In this document: one piece after another, positions 8,205-16,433 of the stretch
Numbering within the stretch: position 1 is the stretch's first letter
Layout of the letters: each line of letters opens with the position of its first letter
Source: Erysipelotrichaceae bacterium
GTDB lineage: Bacteria; Bacillota_I; Bacilli_A; Erysipelotrichales; Erysipelotrichaceae
Assembly (NCBI GenBank): GCA_017432895.1
Contig: JAFRIG010000073.1
Coordinates: 1-64,000, forward strand
Reading direction: 5' to 3'
Length of the DNA stretch: 64,000 nt
Notes under the pieces: model-generated
The model's input: the letters and a program-made list of their open reading frames with translations, nothing else
The model's database searches: none
Told to the model about the DNA's origin: nothing
Made by a program: the position numbers and the translations under genes

Positions 8205-8711
8205 CTATTTTCTCGTCTTGTAACGCAATGTGCAGCACTCGCAACCCTGGGCCAGTGTGCCTTCCAGTTCGAAATCCATGCCTACGCCTTCCGCGATACC
8301 GCGGTCGCCTTCCATGGCGATCTGGCACATCAGGTCCATCTCCTCGTCGCTGAGCCCCATCTTCTGCCAAGCTTTCAATAAAGCGCAGTAATTCAATGTG
8401 ACCACCGCTTCATTTTCATCGGCACTGATCAGCTTCTTTTCAAACGTATCCGAAAGAGCCTTGCCCGTAAAATACTCGGCATAGGTCTTGGCATTGAACT
8501 CCTTGTCTTTAAAAAGCTCTCTCTCCTTTTCCCCGGCTTCCAGCCCGACTTTACGTACGGCTGAACGCATGATAGGTTCCAGGTCGATGCCCTGTTCCTT
8601 GGCCTCCTTATAGAAGGCTGCCGCCCACTTGCCGCGATGTTCGATCGCCGCTCTTCTCACGTTGACCGCGTAGTCATCGGTAATGTGCGCTTCGTTCTTG
8701 ACTTTACTCAT
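8205..8711 (-). CDS. L-2-amino-thiazoline-4-carboxylate (ATC) hydrolase-like protein
   Basis: The 168-residue soluble protein fits the ATC hydrolase family (PF14196 type) by its length, its LNYCALLKAWQKMGLSDEE stretch with the following LMCQIA, and its C-terminal GCECCTLRY pattern. In Pseudomonas the enzyme opens the ring of ATC toward carbamoyl-cysteine and then cysteine. Many Firmicutes homologues are untested. It is the first gene of the operon, with AAGGAGAAG in front of the ATG. The downstream cysteine-desulfidase-like gene would complete a route from a thiazoline or other cyclised cysteine derivative to pyruvate, ammonia and sulfide. Family: moderately sure. Pathway: inference. Confidence 0.65.
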   Translation of the reverse strand: MSKVKNEAHITDDYAVNVRRAAIEHRGKWAAAFYKEAKEQGIDLEPIMRSAVRKVGLEAGEKERELFKDKEFNAKTYAEYFTGKALSDTFEKKLISADENEAVVTLNYCALLKAWQKMGLSDEEMDLMCQIAMEGDRGIAEGVGMDFELEGTLAQGCECCTLRYKTRK

Positions 8712-8745
8712 TGTCTTCTCCTTGCAATACCTGATTTAAATAAAC

Positions 8746-8769
8746 TACCCCGCAGCAAGCTACGGGGTA
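8746..8769. repeat. IS200 right-end hairpin
   Basis: TACCCCG pairs with CGGGGTA; the interior AGCAAGCT also folds. It shares the CCCCGC-AGC-AA-GC core with the hairpin at 9307-9328, consistent with the two recognition hairpins bound by the TnpA dimer. Confidence 0.6.
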
Positions 8770-8798
8770 TTCCTCCTTGTCCCAAGGGTGATGTGATG

Positions 8799-9263
8799 TC
8801 ACATCCCTCTTAAGTGTAGCTGCTGATATTCAGATGTGTCAGAATCTTGTTTACCCTGATTCTTCACATAGTTTCTGATTACTTCTTCGTTTGTGTTCTT
8901 CCCGACTGTAGCTACAAAATACCCGTCGGTCCAGAACTGTCCTCCCCAGAGCCATTTCTTGACTTCAGGGTGCTCAAGGAAGATCTGTCTGGCCGTGATA
9001 CTCTTTACCTTCTGAATGATCTCAGAGGGCGAGTGAGTCGGAGTGCTCTGTATGAGAAAGTGCACATGATCCATGTCTGCACCGATCTCCAGGAATCTGA
9101 TGTAGTCATACCTGAGTTCGATGCCCAGACAGATCTCCTTGAGAGACCTGTCTACAGCTTCAGAGAAAACCTCCCGACGGTATTTTGCCGGACATACGAA
9201 ATGGTAAACAAGATTACTGACGTTGTGGCTCAAGGCCACAAACGACGACTTTTTATCTTCCAT
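8799..9263 (-). CDS. tnpA: IS200/IS605-family transposase TnpA
   Basis: The protein of 154 residues is a Y1 HUH single-strand transposase. The metal motif is seen in DMDHVHFLIQ and the nucleophilic tyrosine in IRNYVKNQG, with the usual spacing and length. The ATG at 9263 is preferred over the GTG at 9266 because AGGAAG lies about 9 bases upstream of it. The reading frame is intact from start to stop, so the element may be active. TnpA excises and inserts single-stranded DNA at hairpin ends, often during lagging-strand replication. Confidence 0.9.
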   Translation of the reverse strand: MEDKKSSFVALSHNVSNLVYHFVCPAKYRREVFSEAVDRSLKEICLGIELRYDYIRFLEIGADMDHVHFLIQSTPTHSPSEIIQKVKSITARQIFLEHPEVKKWLWGGQFWTDGYFVATVGKNTNEEVIRNYVKNQGKQDSDTSEYQQLHLRGM

Positions 9264-9306
9264 CACATCACTCTTCCTCGTGATATTATCATATCACTTC
9301 GGAAGA

Positions 9307-9328
9307 CCCTACGCTGCAAGCAGCGGGG
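9307..9328. repeat. IS200 left-end hairpin
   Basis: CGCTGC and GCAGCG pair across AA with outer CCC/GGG pairing. It is about 45 bases upstream of tnpA. In IS200 such a structure can also restrict read-through and translation of the transposase. It resembles the hairpin at the other end. Confidence 0.55.
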
Positions 9329-9530
9329 AAATGCCCATTAACTCGTAACCTGCCACTGGCAGCTTTCGAGTTTATTATAATTTCTGTACTTAAGCCCTAA
9401 ATCAAAAAATCTACATTCTTGTTTCAAATAGATTTCTTATCGACATCTTTTCATCGCCTTGGGTACTGCTTTCTGTCTATTATTTTAGCACCGATTGTGC
9501 TCTTATTCACTATTATCTATCTCTCTCACG

Positions 9531-9539
9531 TGCTAAGAT
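9531..9539 (+). promoter_or_regulatory. Extended -10 box abutting the MFS gene start (leaderless)
   Basis: TGCTAAGAT is an extended -10 (TGn plus hexamer). The hexamer ends 6 bases before the GTG at 9546, so transcription would start at or next to the start codon. No Shine-Dalgarno sequence is present. Confidence 0.5.
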
Positions 9540-9545
9540 GAAAAC

Positions 9546-10745
9546 GTGAAAAAAGAAAGTTTCATCTATCTCTATGTGCTCATCGCCTGCTGCCTGCTGG
9601 CTTGTGCGACGATCGGCGTTCCCAATACTTACGGGCTCTTCTATCAGCCCCTTTCAACGATCTTAAATACCGGCAAGGCCAACGCCACTTTACACGTCTC
9701 GATCGCCGGTCTGGTCACGGGTTTTTCATCACCTTTGATCGTCAAATCCTTAAAGAAGATCTCCTATCGGCCGGTCTTTATCGGCGGTATCCTTCTTTTA
9801 CTGATCTCGGGTTTTCTGATCGCTAAAGCCGATAGTTTGTTAATAGTCAACTTCGCCGGAATCTTAAGAGGACTGGGCTTTGCGTGCAGTACCAACGTCA
9901 TCATCACCATGCTGACGGGTAACTGGTTCAAAAGTTCCCGCGGCGCCATCTCCGGACTCATTATGTCCTTTTCCGGCATCATGGGTTCTTTGTTCTCACC
10001 GGTGGTTTCAAAGCTCCTAGAGAACCTGGGCTTTCAGAAAGCCTATCTCATCTGCATCTTCATCATGGTTGGCTTATCGATACCCGCGATGTTTGTCCCG
10101 CTTAAGCCGGAAAACATCGGAATGAAGGCCTATGAAAATAATAAAAAACAGAAAGAAAAAGAAAGCTATGCGGGACGCTTTGAATTAAAGTTCCTATCCC
10201 CGGCTTTCATCCTGTTAATGATCACTTCCTTACTGGTGATCTGCGTCACGACTTTGACATCCTATCTGCCCAGCTATGTCGAAAGCCTCTCACTTTCCGC
10301 CGCCAATGCCGCTTCGCTTTTATCAGCCTCCATGGTCGGCAATGTCTTATTCAAATTCCTGATCGGTCTTTCCATCGACCGCTATGGCGTTCTGCCATCC
10401 TTCATCGTCTTCATGGCCATCTGCTTCATCGGCCTTTTCGTCATCATCTTCGCTCCACACAATATGACCATCCTTTTCCTAGCCGGTATCCTTTATGGGG
10501 CCTGCTACGCCGTAAACAAGGTGGCCATTCCCTTGACTGTCAGGATCTTATTTGGTGACAAGAGCTATGGCGAAGCCTACTCGATGCTTTCGTTAACGGA
10601 AAACATCGCCCGTTCGGCCGTCATCACCGCCATCGGTTTCATGTTCGACCTCACCGGTACCTACCGCTACAATTTCCTGATCGCCCTTTTGGCTTGCATC
10701 CTTTCATCCTTGATGATCATCTACCTGGATAAGAAAAAGGCTTAG
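9546..10745 (+). CDS. MFS transporter
   Basis: The 399-residue protein has twelve hydrophobic segments in two halves separated by a charged loop (about residues 190-205, NNKKQKEKESYAG). Its layout, with an early conserved GLFYQPL and RGLGFACSTN region, resembles uncharacterised MFS porters of the oxalate/formate antiporter type, but the substrate is unknown. The start is a GTG with no ribosome binding site, 6 bases behind a -10 box, which suggests a leaderless message. It ends by overlapping the convergent phosphatase gene by 4 bases, with no terminator between them. Confidence 0.85.
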   Translation: MKKESFIYLYVLIACCLLACATIGVPNTYGLFYQPLSTILNTGKANATLHVSIAGLVTGFSSPLIVKSLKKISYRPVFIGGILLLLISGFLIAKADSLLIVNFAGILRGLGFACSTNVIITMLTGNWFKSSRGAISGLIMSFSGIMGSLFSPVVSKLLENLGFQKAYLICIFIMVGLSIPAMFVPLKPENIGMKAYENNKKQKEKESYAGRFELKFLSPAFILLMITSLLVICVTTLTSYLPSYVESLSLSAANAASLLSASMVGNVLFKFLIGLSIDRYGVLPSFIVFMAICFIGLFVIIFAPHNMTILFLAGILYGACYAVNKVAIPLTVRILFGDKSYGEAYSMLSLTENIARSAVITAIGFMFDLTGTYRYNFLIALLACILSSLMIIYLDKKKA

Positions 10746-12457
10746 CTCAAGCCTTTATATTCAAACGTCAGCATCGTCAGATCATCGAACTGTTCCGCTT
10801 CACCGACAAAGTCTTCCACGGCTTTTTTCATGTTGACGATCATCTCTTCGACCGATGAATCTTTATCCTTATTCAATGTTTCAAGTATCCTTTCATCATC
10901 GAACATGTTGTTCAGGGAATCGGAAGCTTCCGGCAGGCCATCGGTATAAAGGAAGAGCTTGCTTCCTTTGTTTAACTGCAGTTCGTATTCGCTGTATTCC
11001 ATACCTTCCATGCCCCCGATCACAAAGCCATGTTTATCTTTCAACATCTTGAATTCGCCGTTTGCTTCCTTGATGATCGGATACTCGTGACCGGCATTGG
11101 CGGCTTTGAGTTTGCCACTGGAGATCTCCAAAATACCCAGCCAGACCGTCACGAACATCTTTTCCTTGTTGCTTTGGGTGATGATGTCATTGGTGACCTT
11201 TAAGACTTCACTGGGACTTAAGCCCTGATTGACGCTGTTGGAAAGTATGATCATCGAAGCCATCATAAATAGGGCTGCCGGAATGCCCTTACCGGAAACA
11301 TCGGCGATCATCAGACACAGGTGATCATCGTCGATCAGGAAGTAGTTGTAGAAATCGCCGCCGACCTTTTTGGCCGGATCCATTGAGGCGTAGATATCAA
11401 ACTCCTTCCTTTCCGGGAAAGGCGGGAACTTGTTTGGCAGCATATCGGACTGTATCCTGGTCGCCAGATCCAGCTCCGTCGAGATACGCTCGTTCTCGGC
11501 CGTGATCCTGGTCAGGTTCTCTTCATAGATGCTTAAACCGTTTTCCATCTCGGCCATCGTATCGTTGAGGTTTCTCATCTCATCGGAGATCTTTCCTTTT
11601 AAGGCCGGGAAATGATTCCTTGCATCACTGCCCCGGCGCTTGTCGTAGACATAGCTTTCAGCGGCTGAAGCGATCGAATTGATCGGATCGACGATGAGCT
11701 TTTCCATGCGCTTGGACATGATGAAACTGATCACGGCCGTTACCAGCAATACCGTCAGCGAAAACTGTACCAGGAAGTTGATCATACCTTGTAAAAGGCT
11801 GGTAAGAAGGATATCGGCCAGGACAAAACAGATTATCTCGCCTTTGGCATTATAGATCGGAACGCCACTGGTACACATCCAGCCGTATCTCTCGGTTTTG
11901 CTTATGTCGTAAAGACGGCCTTGGCCATCCCAGTGCAGGAACTTGACCGCTTCCTTATTTTCCACATATTCCCATTCACCGGGATAAAAGGCGGTCTCAG
12001 GTTTGGGGTCGGGATCACAGAAATAGATCAGCCGATCGTTTTCTTCATCAAACAACGCCAGGTAAAGATCGTTGGCTTCGGAGGCCTCCTTAAGTTCGGA
12101 AAGAGAGGCATAGATCCGCTCATATTCCAAAAGATGTGTGATCCTTTCAAATCTTTTCCGATATTCTTCGCTGCCCGTCTGCTGCAGCTGATCATCATCA
12201 AGGCTCTTATAGATGTCCATGGTCTGCGTGACCAGATAATTGACATTGACATTGCTTCTAAGGACCGCCGCCGTGCTGCCGGCCAGAGTAAAAGATTCGC
12301 TGATATAGCGATTGGCCAGCGACAGGGCATATAACCATGATCCGACTAAAAGCGTCATCAGACCCAAAGCCAAAGAGCTGAGTACTGTCGCCTTTAACAC
12401 TCGCGATCTGATGGAATTGCGGGATCTTTTTGTTTCAATAGTTTTTTTATCTGTCAT
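10742..12457 (-). CDS. Membrane-bound PP2C (SpoIIE/RsbU-type) serine phosphatase
   Basis: In the 571-residue protein a first membrane helix (about 25-50) is followed by an extracytoplasmic sensor region of roughly 175 residues, a second helix (about 232-250) and a HAMP-like and coiled-coil linker (about 250-335). The C-terminal SpoIIE phosphatase domain shows the metal motifs GGDFYNYF, IADVSGKGIPAALFM, TDGLPEA and DDLTML. Such enzymes usually dephosphorylate an anti-sigma-factor antagonist in a partner-switching cascade. No RsbV/RsbW or sigma gene lies nearby, so its partner is elsewhere. The start has TATGAT about 9 bases upstream and no clear ribosome binding site. Confidence 0.9.
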   Translation of the reverse strand: MTDKKTIETKRSRNSIRSRVLKATVLSSLALGLMTLLVGSWLYALSLANRYISESFTLAGSTAAVLRSNVNVNYLVTQTMDIYKSLDDDQLQQTGSEEYRKRFERITHLLEYERIYASLSELKEASEANDLYLALFDEENDRLIYFCDPDPKPETAFYPGEWEYVENKEAVKFLHWDGQGRLYDISKTERYGWMCTSGVPIYNAKGEIICFVLADILLTSLLQGMINFLVQFSLTVLLVTAVISFIMSKRMEKLIVDPINSIASAAESYVYDKRRGSDARNHFPALKGKISDEMRNLNDTMAEMENGLSIYEENLTRITAENERISTELDLATRIQSDMLPNKFPPFPERKEFDIYASMDPAKKVGGDFYNYFLIDDDHLCLMIADVSGKGIPAALFMMASMIILSNSVNQGLSPSEVLKVTNDIITQSNKEKMFVTVWLGILEISSGKLKAANAGHEYPIIKEANGEFKMLKDKHGFVIGGMEGMEYSEYELQLNKGSKLFLYTDGLPEASDSLNNMFDDERILETLNKDKDSSVEEMIVNMKKAVEDFVGEAEQFDDLTMLTFEYKGLS

Positions 12458-12526
12458 CCGTTTATCATCATATCATTTTTTAAGGTCTTCTTTTCGATGT
12501 TATACTGATGAAAAAGAGGTGTATTC

Positions 12527-13093
12527 ATGGAAAACTATACGCTTGAGATCGCCGGCCTAAAAAGGAAACTGCCCTTTGTGAAGATAAACGAGGAACTGGC
12601 CTATGCCAGCTTCGTCGTCATCGACGATTGTGAACTGGTCTGTGCCGTGGCCCCGCTGCTGGCGGAAAGGATCAAAGATTGCGATCTGATCATGACGGCT
12701 GAAGCCAAGGGCATCGCCCTGGCCTACGAAGTCAGCAAACTTCTGGGCTTCAAAAGATTCATCGTCGCCCGCAAATCCATCAAAAGCTACATGAACGATC
12801 CCGTTTCCGTTTCCGTCAAATCCATCACGACGACCAGTGTTCAGACCCTCTACCTCGATGGCAAGGATGCCACCATAATAAAAGACAAAAAGATCTGTCT
12901 GCTGGATGACGTCGTCTCGACCGGCGGATCCTTAAAAGCTTTAGAAAAACTGGTCGAAGAAGCCGGCGGCATCGTCAAAGCCAAAGCCTGCATTCTGGCG
13001 GAAGGCGAAGCGGCCGACAGAGAAGATCTGATCTATCTGCAGAAACTGCCCCTATTCAAGATCACGAGTGAAGGAGGATACATTGCCCTATGA
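12527..13093 (+). CDS. Phosphoribosyltransferase (adenine/xanthine type)
   Basis: The 188-residue type I PRTase has the PRPP-binding loop LLDDVVSTGGSLKAL (about residue 125) and the ITTAEAKG-like AEAKGIALAYEV region; it lacks extra domains. It is related to Apt/Xpt, but the substrate base cannot be assigned. Its stop overlaps the IMP cyclohydrolase gene by 4 bases (ATGA), and the AICAR transformylase follows, so it belongs to a small purine operon. A TATACT box lies about 24 bases upstream with AGAGGTG before the ATG. Confidence 0.85.
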   Translation: MENYTLEIAGLKRKLPFVKINEELAYASFVVIDDCELVCAVAPLLAERIKDCDLIMTAEAKGIALAYEVSKLLGFKRFIVARKSIKSYMNDPVSVSVKSITTTSVQTLYLDGKDATIIKDKKICLLDDVVSTGGSLKALEKLVEEAGGIVKAKACILAEGEAADREDLIYLQKLPLFKITSEGGYIAL

Positions 13094-13755
13094 GCGATAT
13101 CTTTGAATATCTGAATAACAACACTTATCCCGGTCGGGGTATCCTGGTCGGAAAATATGCTGATGAGATCGTCATCGCCTACTTCATCATGGGCCGTAGC
13201 GAAAATTCCCGTAACCGCGTTTTCCGCAAAAAGGACGATGTCCTCTACACTAAAGCCTATGATGAATCCAAGCTCAAGGATCCTTCACTGATCATCTACA
13301 ATGCCATCAGGGAATATAAAACCAAAATCATTGTCACCAACGGCGATCAGACCGATACGATCTTTGAATATCTAGCTGATGACAAAGATTTGAAACAGGC
13401 TCTGGCGACCAGGGAATACGAACCCGATGCACCAAATTACACGCCACGTATTTCCGCTTTGATCGATGGCAATTCCTATCAGATTTCCATCCTTAAAAAG
13501 GAGAATGAAGCTTGTGCAAGGATCTTCTATGACTATGAATTCATCGATGGCAAGGCTCACTTCATCTCCACCTACGACCATGATGGCGATCCTCTGCCTG
13601 CCTTCTCATCGGCACCGCTGGAATTTTCCATCGAAGATGACTTTGAAGGATTCGGACAGAAACTGTGGGATTCCTTGAATAAAGACAACAGGGTCTCTCT
13701 CTATGTCCGCTTTGGCGGCAAAGAGAAGATCTTCAACCGAAACGAAGGTGACTAA
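13090..13755 (+). CDS. PurO-type IMP cyclohydrolase
   Basis: The 221-residue protein begins with the family signature NTYPGRGILVG (about residues 10-20), as in archaeal PurO (PF07826 family), and has the NSRNRVF and DGDPLPAF stretches. It would close FAICAR to IMP, the last step of de novo purine synthesis, in the cytoplasm. This job is usually done by the N-terminal domain of bacterial PurH, and the PurH-like protein encoded next door lacks that domain, so the two complement each other. The start overlaps the PRTase stop (ATGA). Confidence 0.85.
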   Translation: MSDIFEYLNNNTYPGRGILVGKYADEIVIAYFIMGRSENSRNRVFRKKDDVLYTKAYDESKLKDPSLIIYNAIREYKTKIIVTNGDQTDTIFEYLADDKDLKQALATREYEPDAPNYTPRISALIDGNSYQISILKKENEACARIFYDYEFIDGKAHFISTYDHDGDPLPAFSSAPLEFSIEDDFEGFGQKLWDSLNKDNRVSLYVRFGGKEKIFNRNEGD

Positions 13756-13756
13756 G

Positions 13757-14941
13757 ATGAATGAACTGCAATTGAAATACGGCTGTAACCCCAACCAGAA
13801 ACCCTCCCGCATCTATATGGCCAATGGAGATGATCTGCCGGTAACGGTTTTAAATGGTCGTCCCGGCTACATCAACTTCCTCGATGCCCTCAACTCCTGG
13901 CAGCTGGTCAAAGAGCTCAAGGAAGCCACCGGCATGGTCTGTGCCGCCAGCTTCAAACACGTCTCGCCAACCTGTGCCGCTTTAGGTCTCAAGCTCAATG
14001 ACAAACTCAAAAGAGCCTGCTTCGTCGATGACATCAAAGGACTTGATGACAGCCCCCTGGCCTGTGCCTATGCCAGAGCCAGAGGTACCGATCGTCTTTC
14101 TTCCTATGGCGACTTTATCGCTCTTTCCGATGTCTGTGATGAACTCACAGCTAAACTGATCAAAAGAGAAGTATCCGATGGCGTCATCGCCCCGGGCTAC
14201 AGCGAAGAAGCTTTAAAGATCTTAAAAGAAAAGAAAAAAGGAAGCTACAACATCATCCAGATCGATCCGGTTTATGAATGTGCTCCCCTTGAAACCAAGA
14301 TGGTCTACGGTATCTCCTTTGAACAGGGACACAACGATCTCAAGATCACTAAAGATCTCTTCAACAATATCGTCACCCAAAACAAAGATCTGCCCGAAGA
14401 AGCGATCAAAGACCTCATCGTCGCTTTGATCACCCTCAAATACACCCAATCCAATTCCGTAGCCTACGCCTATGACGGTCAGGCCATCGGGGTGGGAGCC
14501 GGTCAGCAATCACGTATCCACTGCACCCGTCTGGCCGGAAGCAAGGCCGACACCTGGTTTCTGCGTCAGCACGACAAAGTTCTGAACCTTCCTTTCAAAA
14601 AAGGTATCAGCCGTACCGACCGCGACAATCTCGTCGATGCCTATATCAATAAAAACGAAGAGGATATCTGCGCTGAAGAAAACTGGCCCAAATACTTTAC
14701 AAAAAGACCTGAACCTTTCACAAAAGAAGAGATGGCTGAATACCTCAAAAATATCGACCACGTCTCACTAGGTTCCGATGCCTTCTTCCCCTTCGGCGAC
14801 AACATCGAAAGAGGACATCGCTCCGGTGCCAGGTACGTGGCTCAACCGGGCGGTTCGATCAGGGATGACGACGTCATCGCTACCTGCGATAAATACGACA
14901 TGGTAATGTGCTTCACCGGTATCCGACTCTTCCAACACTGA
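13757..14941 (+). CDS. purH: AICAR transformylase (stand-alone PurH C-terminal domain)
   Basis: The 394-residue protein corresponds to the formyltransferase half of PurH. It starts MNELQLKYGCNPNQKPSR and contains FKHVSPT and the catalytic-type DAFFPFGDNIERGH near the C-terminus. It would formylate AICAR using 10-formyl-THF. The N-terminal MGS-like IMP cyclohydrolase domain of normal PurH is absent; the preceding gene supplies that activity. The start at 13757 is chosen over an in-frame ATG at 13703 because it has GAAGGTG at the correct distance and lies just after the upstream stop. A strong terminator follows. Confidence 0.9.
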   Translation: MNELQLKYGCNPNQKPSRIYMANGDDLPVTVLNGRPGYINFLDALNSWQLVKELKEATGMVCAASFKHVSPTCAALGLKLNDKLKRACFVDDIKGLDDSPLACAYARARGTDRLSSYGDFIALSDVCDELTAKLIKREVSDGVIAPGYSEEALKILKEKKKGSYNIIQIDPVYECAPLETKMVYGISFEQGHNDLKITKDLFNNIVTQNKDLPEEAIKDLIVALITLKYTQSNSVAYAYDGQAIGVGAGQQSRIHCTRLAGSKADTWFLRQHDKVLNLPFKKGISRTDRDNLVDAYINKNEEDICAEENWPKYFTKRPEPFTKEEMAEYLKNIDHVSLGSDAFFPFGDNIERGHRSGARYVAQPGGSIRDDDVIATCDKYDMVMCFTGIRLFQH

Positions 14942-14962
14942 TGATTATAATTTAAAACATGT

Positions 14963-14991
14963 AAAAACCCGCTGATCGAACAGCGGGTTTT
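14963..14991. terminator. Bidirectional terminator between purH and the second PRTase gene
   Basis: AAAACCCGCTG pairs with CAGCGGGTTTT around a 6-base loop. A and T tracts on both sides let it stop the plus-strand purine operon and the minus-strand gene at 15006. Confidence 0.85.
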
Positions 14992-15005
14992 CAATATCCA
15001 ATTAT

Positions 15006-15608
15006 TTATTCGCCTAGCGGCAAAGTGAACAGGTAGAAGATACCTTTGGGCAGTTCCACCCCAGCTTCAACGGCGATGACCGCATGGCCAGCTACGATGG
15101 CCCCGGCCTTATCCGCCAGTTCCATCAGGCCTCTGGTCGTTCCACCGCCGCCATAGACGTCGTCAACCACCAGGATCCTTTTGCCTTTGATATATTCCGC
15201 ATCGTCATCCGTCAGAGACATGACCTGATCCTTAGGCGTCGTGACTGAACGGTAGACCGCCTGGATCTTGTTTCCTTCGCCGTTTTTCCGGGCTACGACC
15301 GTATGGTCGATATCCATACCTTTGGCCTTGTTCCAGCGTAAAGCGATGGCATGCGCTAAAGCGTTGGACTTGGATACGGGATTGAGGATCGTATCAAACT
15401 CCACCCCGGCTTCCAGCAGCAGATCGACGATGTCGTCAGCCGCCGCTTCATTCAAAGAAACCTGACCCGATATATCCAGGAAAGCCACTTTCTTGCCCGA
15501 TAATACTTTGAAAGGCAGATCGTAATCCTTACCGCTCATCGTGACCCGTAAAAATTCCTGACCGTCTTTTTCGATCCTTTCGGTTTTAGTTTGATTGATC
15601 TTGCTCAT
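15006..15608 (-). CDS. Phosphoribosyltransferase (adenine/xanthine-like)
   Basis: The 200-residue PRTase carries the PRPP loop ILVVDDVYGGGGTTRG near residue 155 and a hood region with NPVSKSNALAHAIALRW. It probably salvages a purine base. The start at 15608 (MSKINQ) is taken because GGAGG lies 7 bases upstream; an upstream ATG at 15626 is less likely. It faces the purine operon, sharing its terminator. The repeated association of PRTase genes with PurO and PurH here suggests a purine role, but the base is unknown. Confidence 0.85.
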   Translation of the reverse strand: MSKINQTKTERIEKDGQEFLRVTMSGKDYDLPFKVLSGKKVAFLDISGQVSLNEAAADDIVDLLLEAGVEFDTILNPVSKSNALAHAIALRWNKAKGMDIDHTVVARKNGEGNKIQAVYRSVTTPKDQVMSLTDDDAEYIKGKRILVVDDVYGGGGTTRGLMELADKAGAIVAGHAVIAVEAGVELPKGIFYLFTLPLGE

Positions 15609-15631
15609 GTGTCGTCCTCCATTCAAGATAT

Positions 15632-16375
15632 CTATATTATAAGGCCAAATAGTGCCAGCATCACAAAAGACAGGACTCCCAAAATAAGCAGCAGCGGGAT
15701 CAGATACAGCAACCTGATGTGGATGGCATCATACATCTTTTGCAGAAAGTAATTGTCCGGCTTCATCGTGAAGACGTAATTGGAGCCGGGATTCAGTCCC
15801 GTTTTGATCATGAAGATATTGATGACATGGGCCAGACAAGCCAGCAGGAAAGTAAAAAGCATTCCCCACAACGTGTGGATCAGGCGCGGTTTATAGAGGC
15901 CCAAGGTATAGAAACTAAGACATGATATTATCAACAGACCGTGGTAACCGTAGAAACCCAGGGCCTGTTTGGAATAGAAAGGCTGATCCTTGTTGTAGCT
16001 GTCGGGCATGAACACCGCCAGCAAGGCTCCCAGGGTACCGATCGTCACGCAATAGCTCATGACAGGTATGTTTCCCGTGAGCGAGGCAAGGATGCACATC
16101 AAGGTCGACTGATTGCACAGATAACAGGGAAGTTCATTCCAGTAATTGTAGTTGGAACGGATATGTTTCAAAGAGAACTTGTAGATCCTTAAAACGATAT
16201 ATTCAATGATGCTCAAAACAAGGACCAGTTTCATCTTTCCTTGCTCGTCCATATTTTTGCCTAAGAGGCTAACCGCCAGCAGTCCCAGTGCCGTCAGGAT
16301 CATATAGAACCACCAGCCGATACCGAAGACTTTGATCTTCAGATCCTTGTCAAACAGCGAATCTTTTTTCTTCAT
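15632..16375 (-). CDS. TIGR02206/YwaF-like integral membrane protein
   Basis: The 247-residue protein has six to seven hydrophobic helices. The middle segment NELPCYLCNQSTLMCILA and the following GxxGALLAVFMPD and HGLLIISC stretches recall the YwaF/TMEM164 family of unknown function. It starts 8 bases after a TATAAT box with no ribosome binding site (leaderless candidate), divergent from the YhhN-like gene. Only 23 bases separate it from the downstream PRTase gene, so they are likely co-transcribed. Confidence 0.7.
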   Translation of the reverse strand: MKKKDSLFDKDLKIKVFGIGWWFYMILTALGLLAVSLLGKNMDEQGKMKLVLVLSIIEYIVLRIYKFSLKHIRSNYNYWNELPCYLCNQSTLMCILASLTGNIPVMSYCVTIGTLGALLAVFMPDSYNKDQPFYSKQALGFYGYHGLLIISCLSFYTLGLYKPRLIHTLWGMLFTFLLACLAHVINIFMIKTGLNPGSNYVFTMKPDNYFLQKMYDAIHIRLLYLIPLLLILGVLSFVMLALFGLII

Positions 16376-16383
16376 CCGTTTGG

Positions 16384-16392
16384 ATTATATCA
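16384..16392 (-). promoter_or_regulatory. Extended -10 box abutting the gene at 16375 (leaderless)
   Basis: On the minus strand TGATATAAT is an extended -10. The hexamer ends 8 bases before the ATG at 16375, and no Shine-Dalgarno sequence lies between. Confidence 0.55.
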
Positions 16393-16433
16393 TTAATCCC
16401 TGTCTTAAGCTGTTGTATTGCAAAGAAAGTCGG

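Larger units (their letters stand above)
8746..9335 (-). mobile_element. IS200-type insertion sequence (tnpA only), ends approximate
   Basis: A single HUH transposase gene (8799-9263) is flanked by two related hairpins: 8746-8769 (TACCCCG...CGGGGTA with an inner AGC-AA-GCT) and 9307-9328 (CGCTGC-AA-GCAGCG extended by CCC/GGG). IS200/IS605 elements have subterminal imperfect hairpins, no terminal inverted repeats and no target duplication, so exact ends cannot be fixed. A further stem (AACTCG...CGAGTT, 9341-9374) may belong to the left end. There is no TnpB gene. The element sits about 35 bases upstream of the first gene of the minus-strand operon. Confidence 0.75.

Noticed and set aside
9341-9374. 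A cobalamin-type riboswitch (CCTGCC, GCCACTG-like pieces)
   Set aside because: The pieces are adjacent in one 12-base stretch, the expected flanking helices are missing, and it lies beside the IS200 end.
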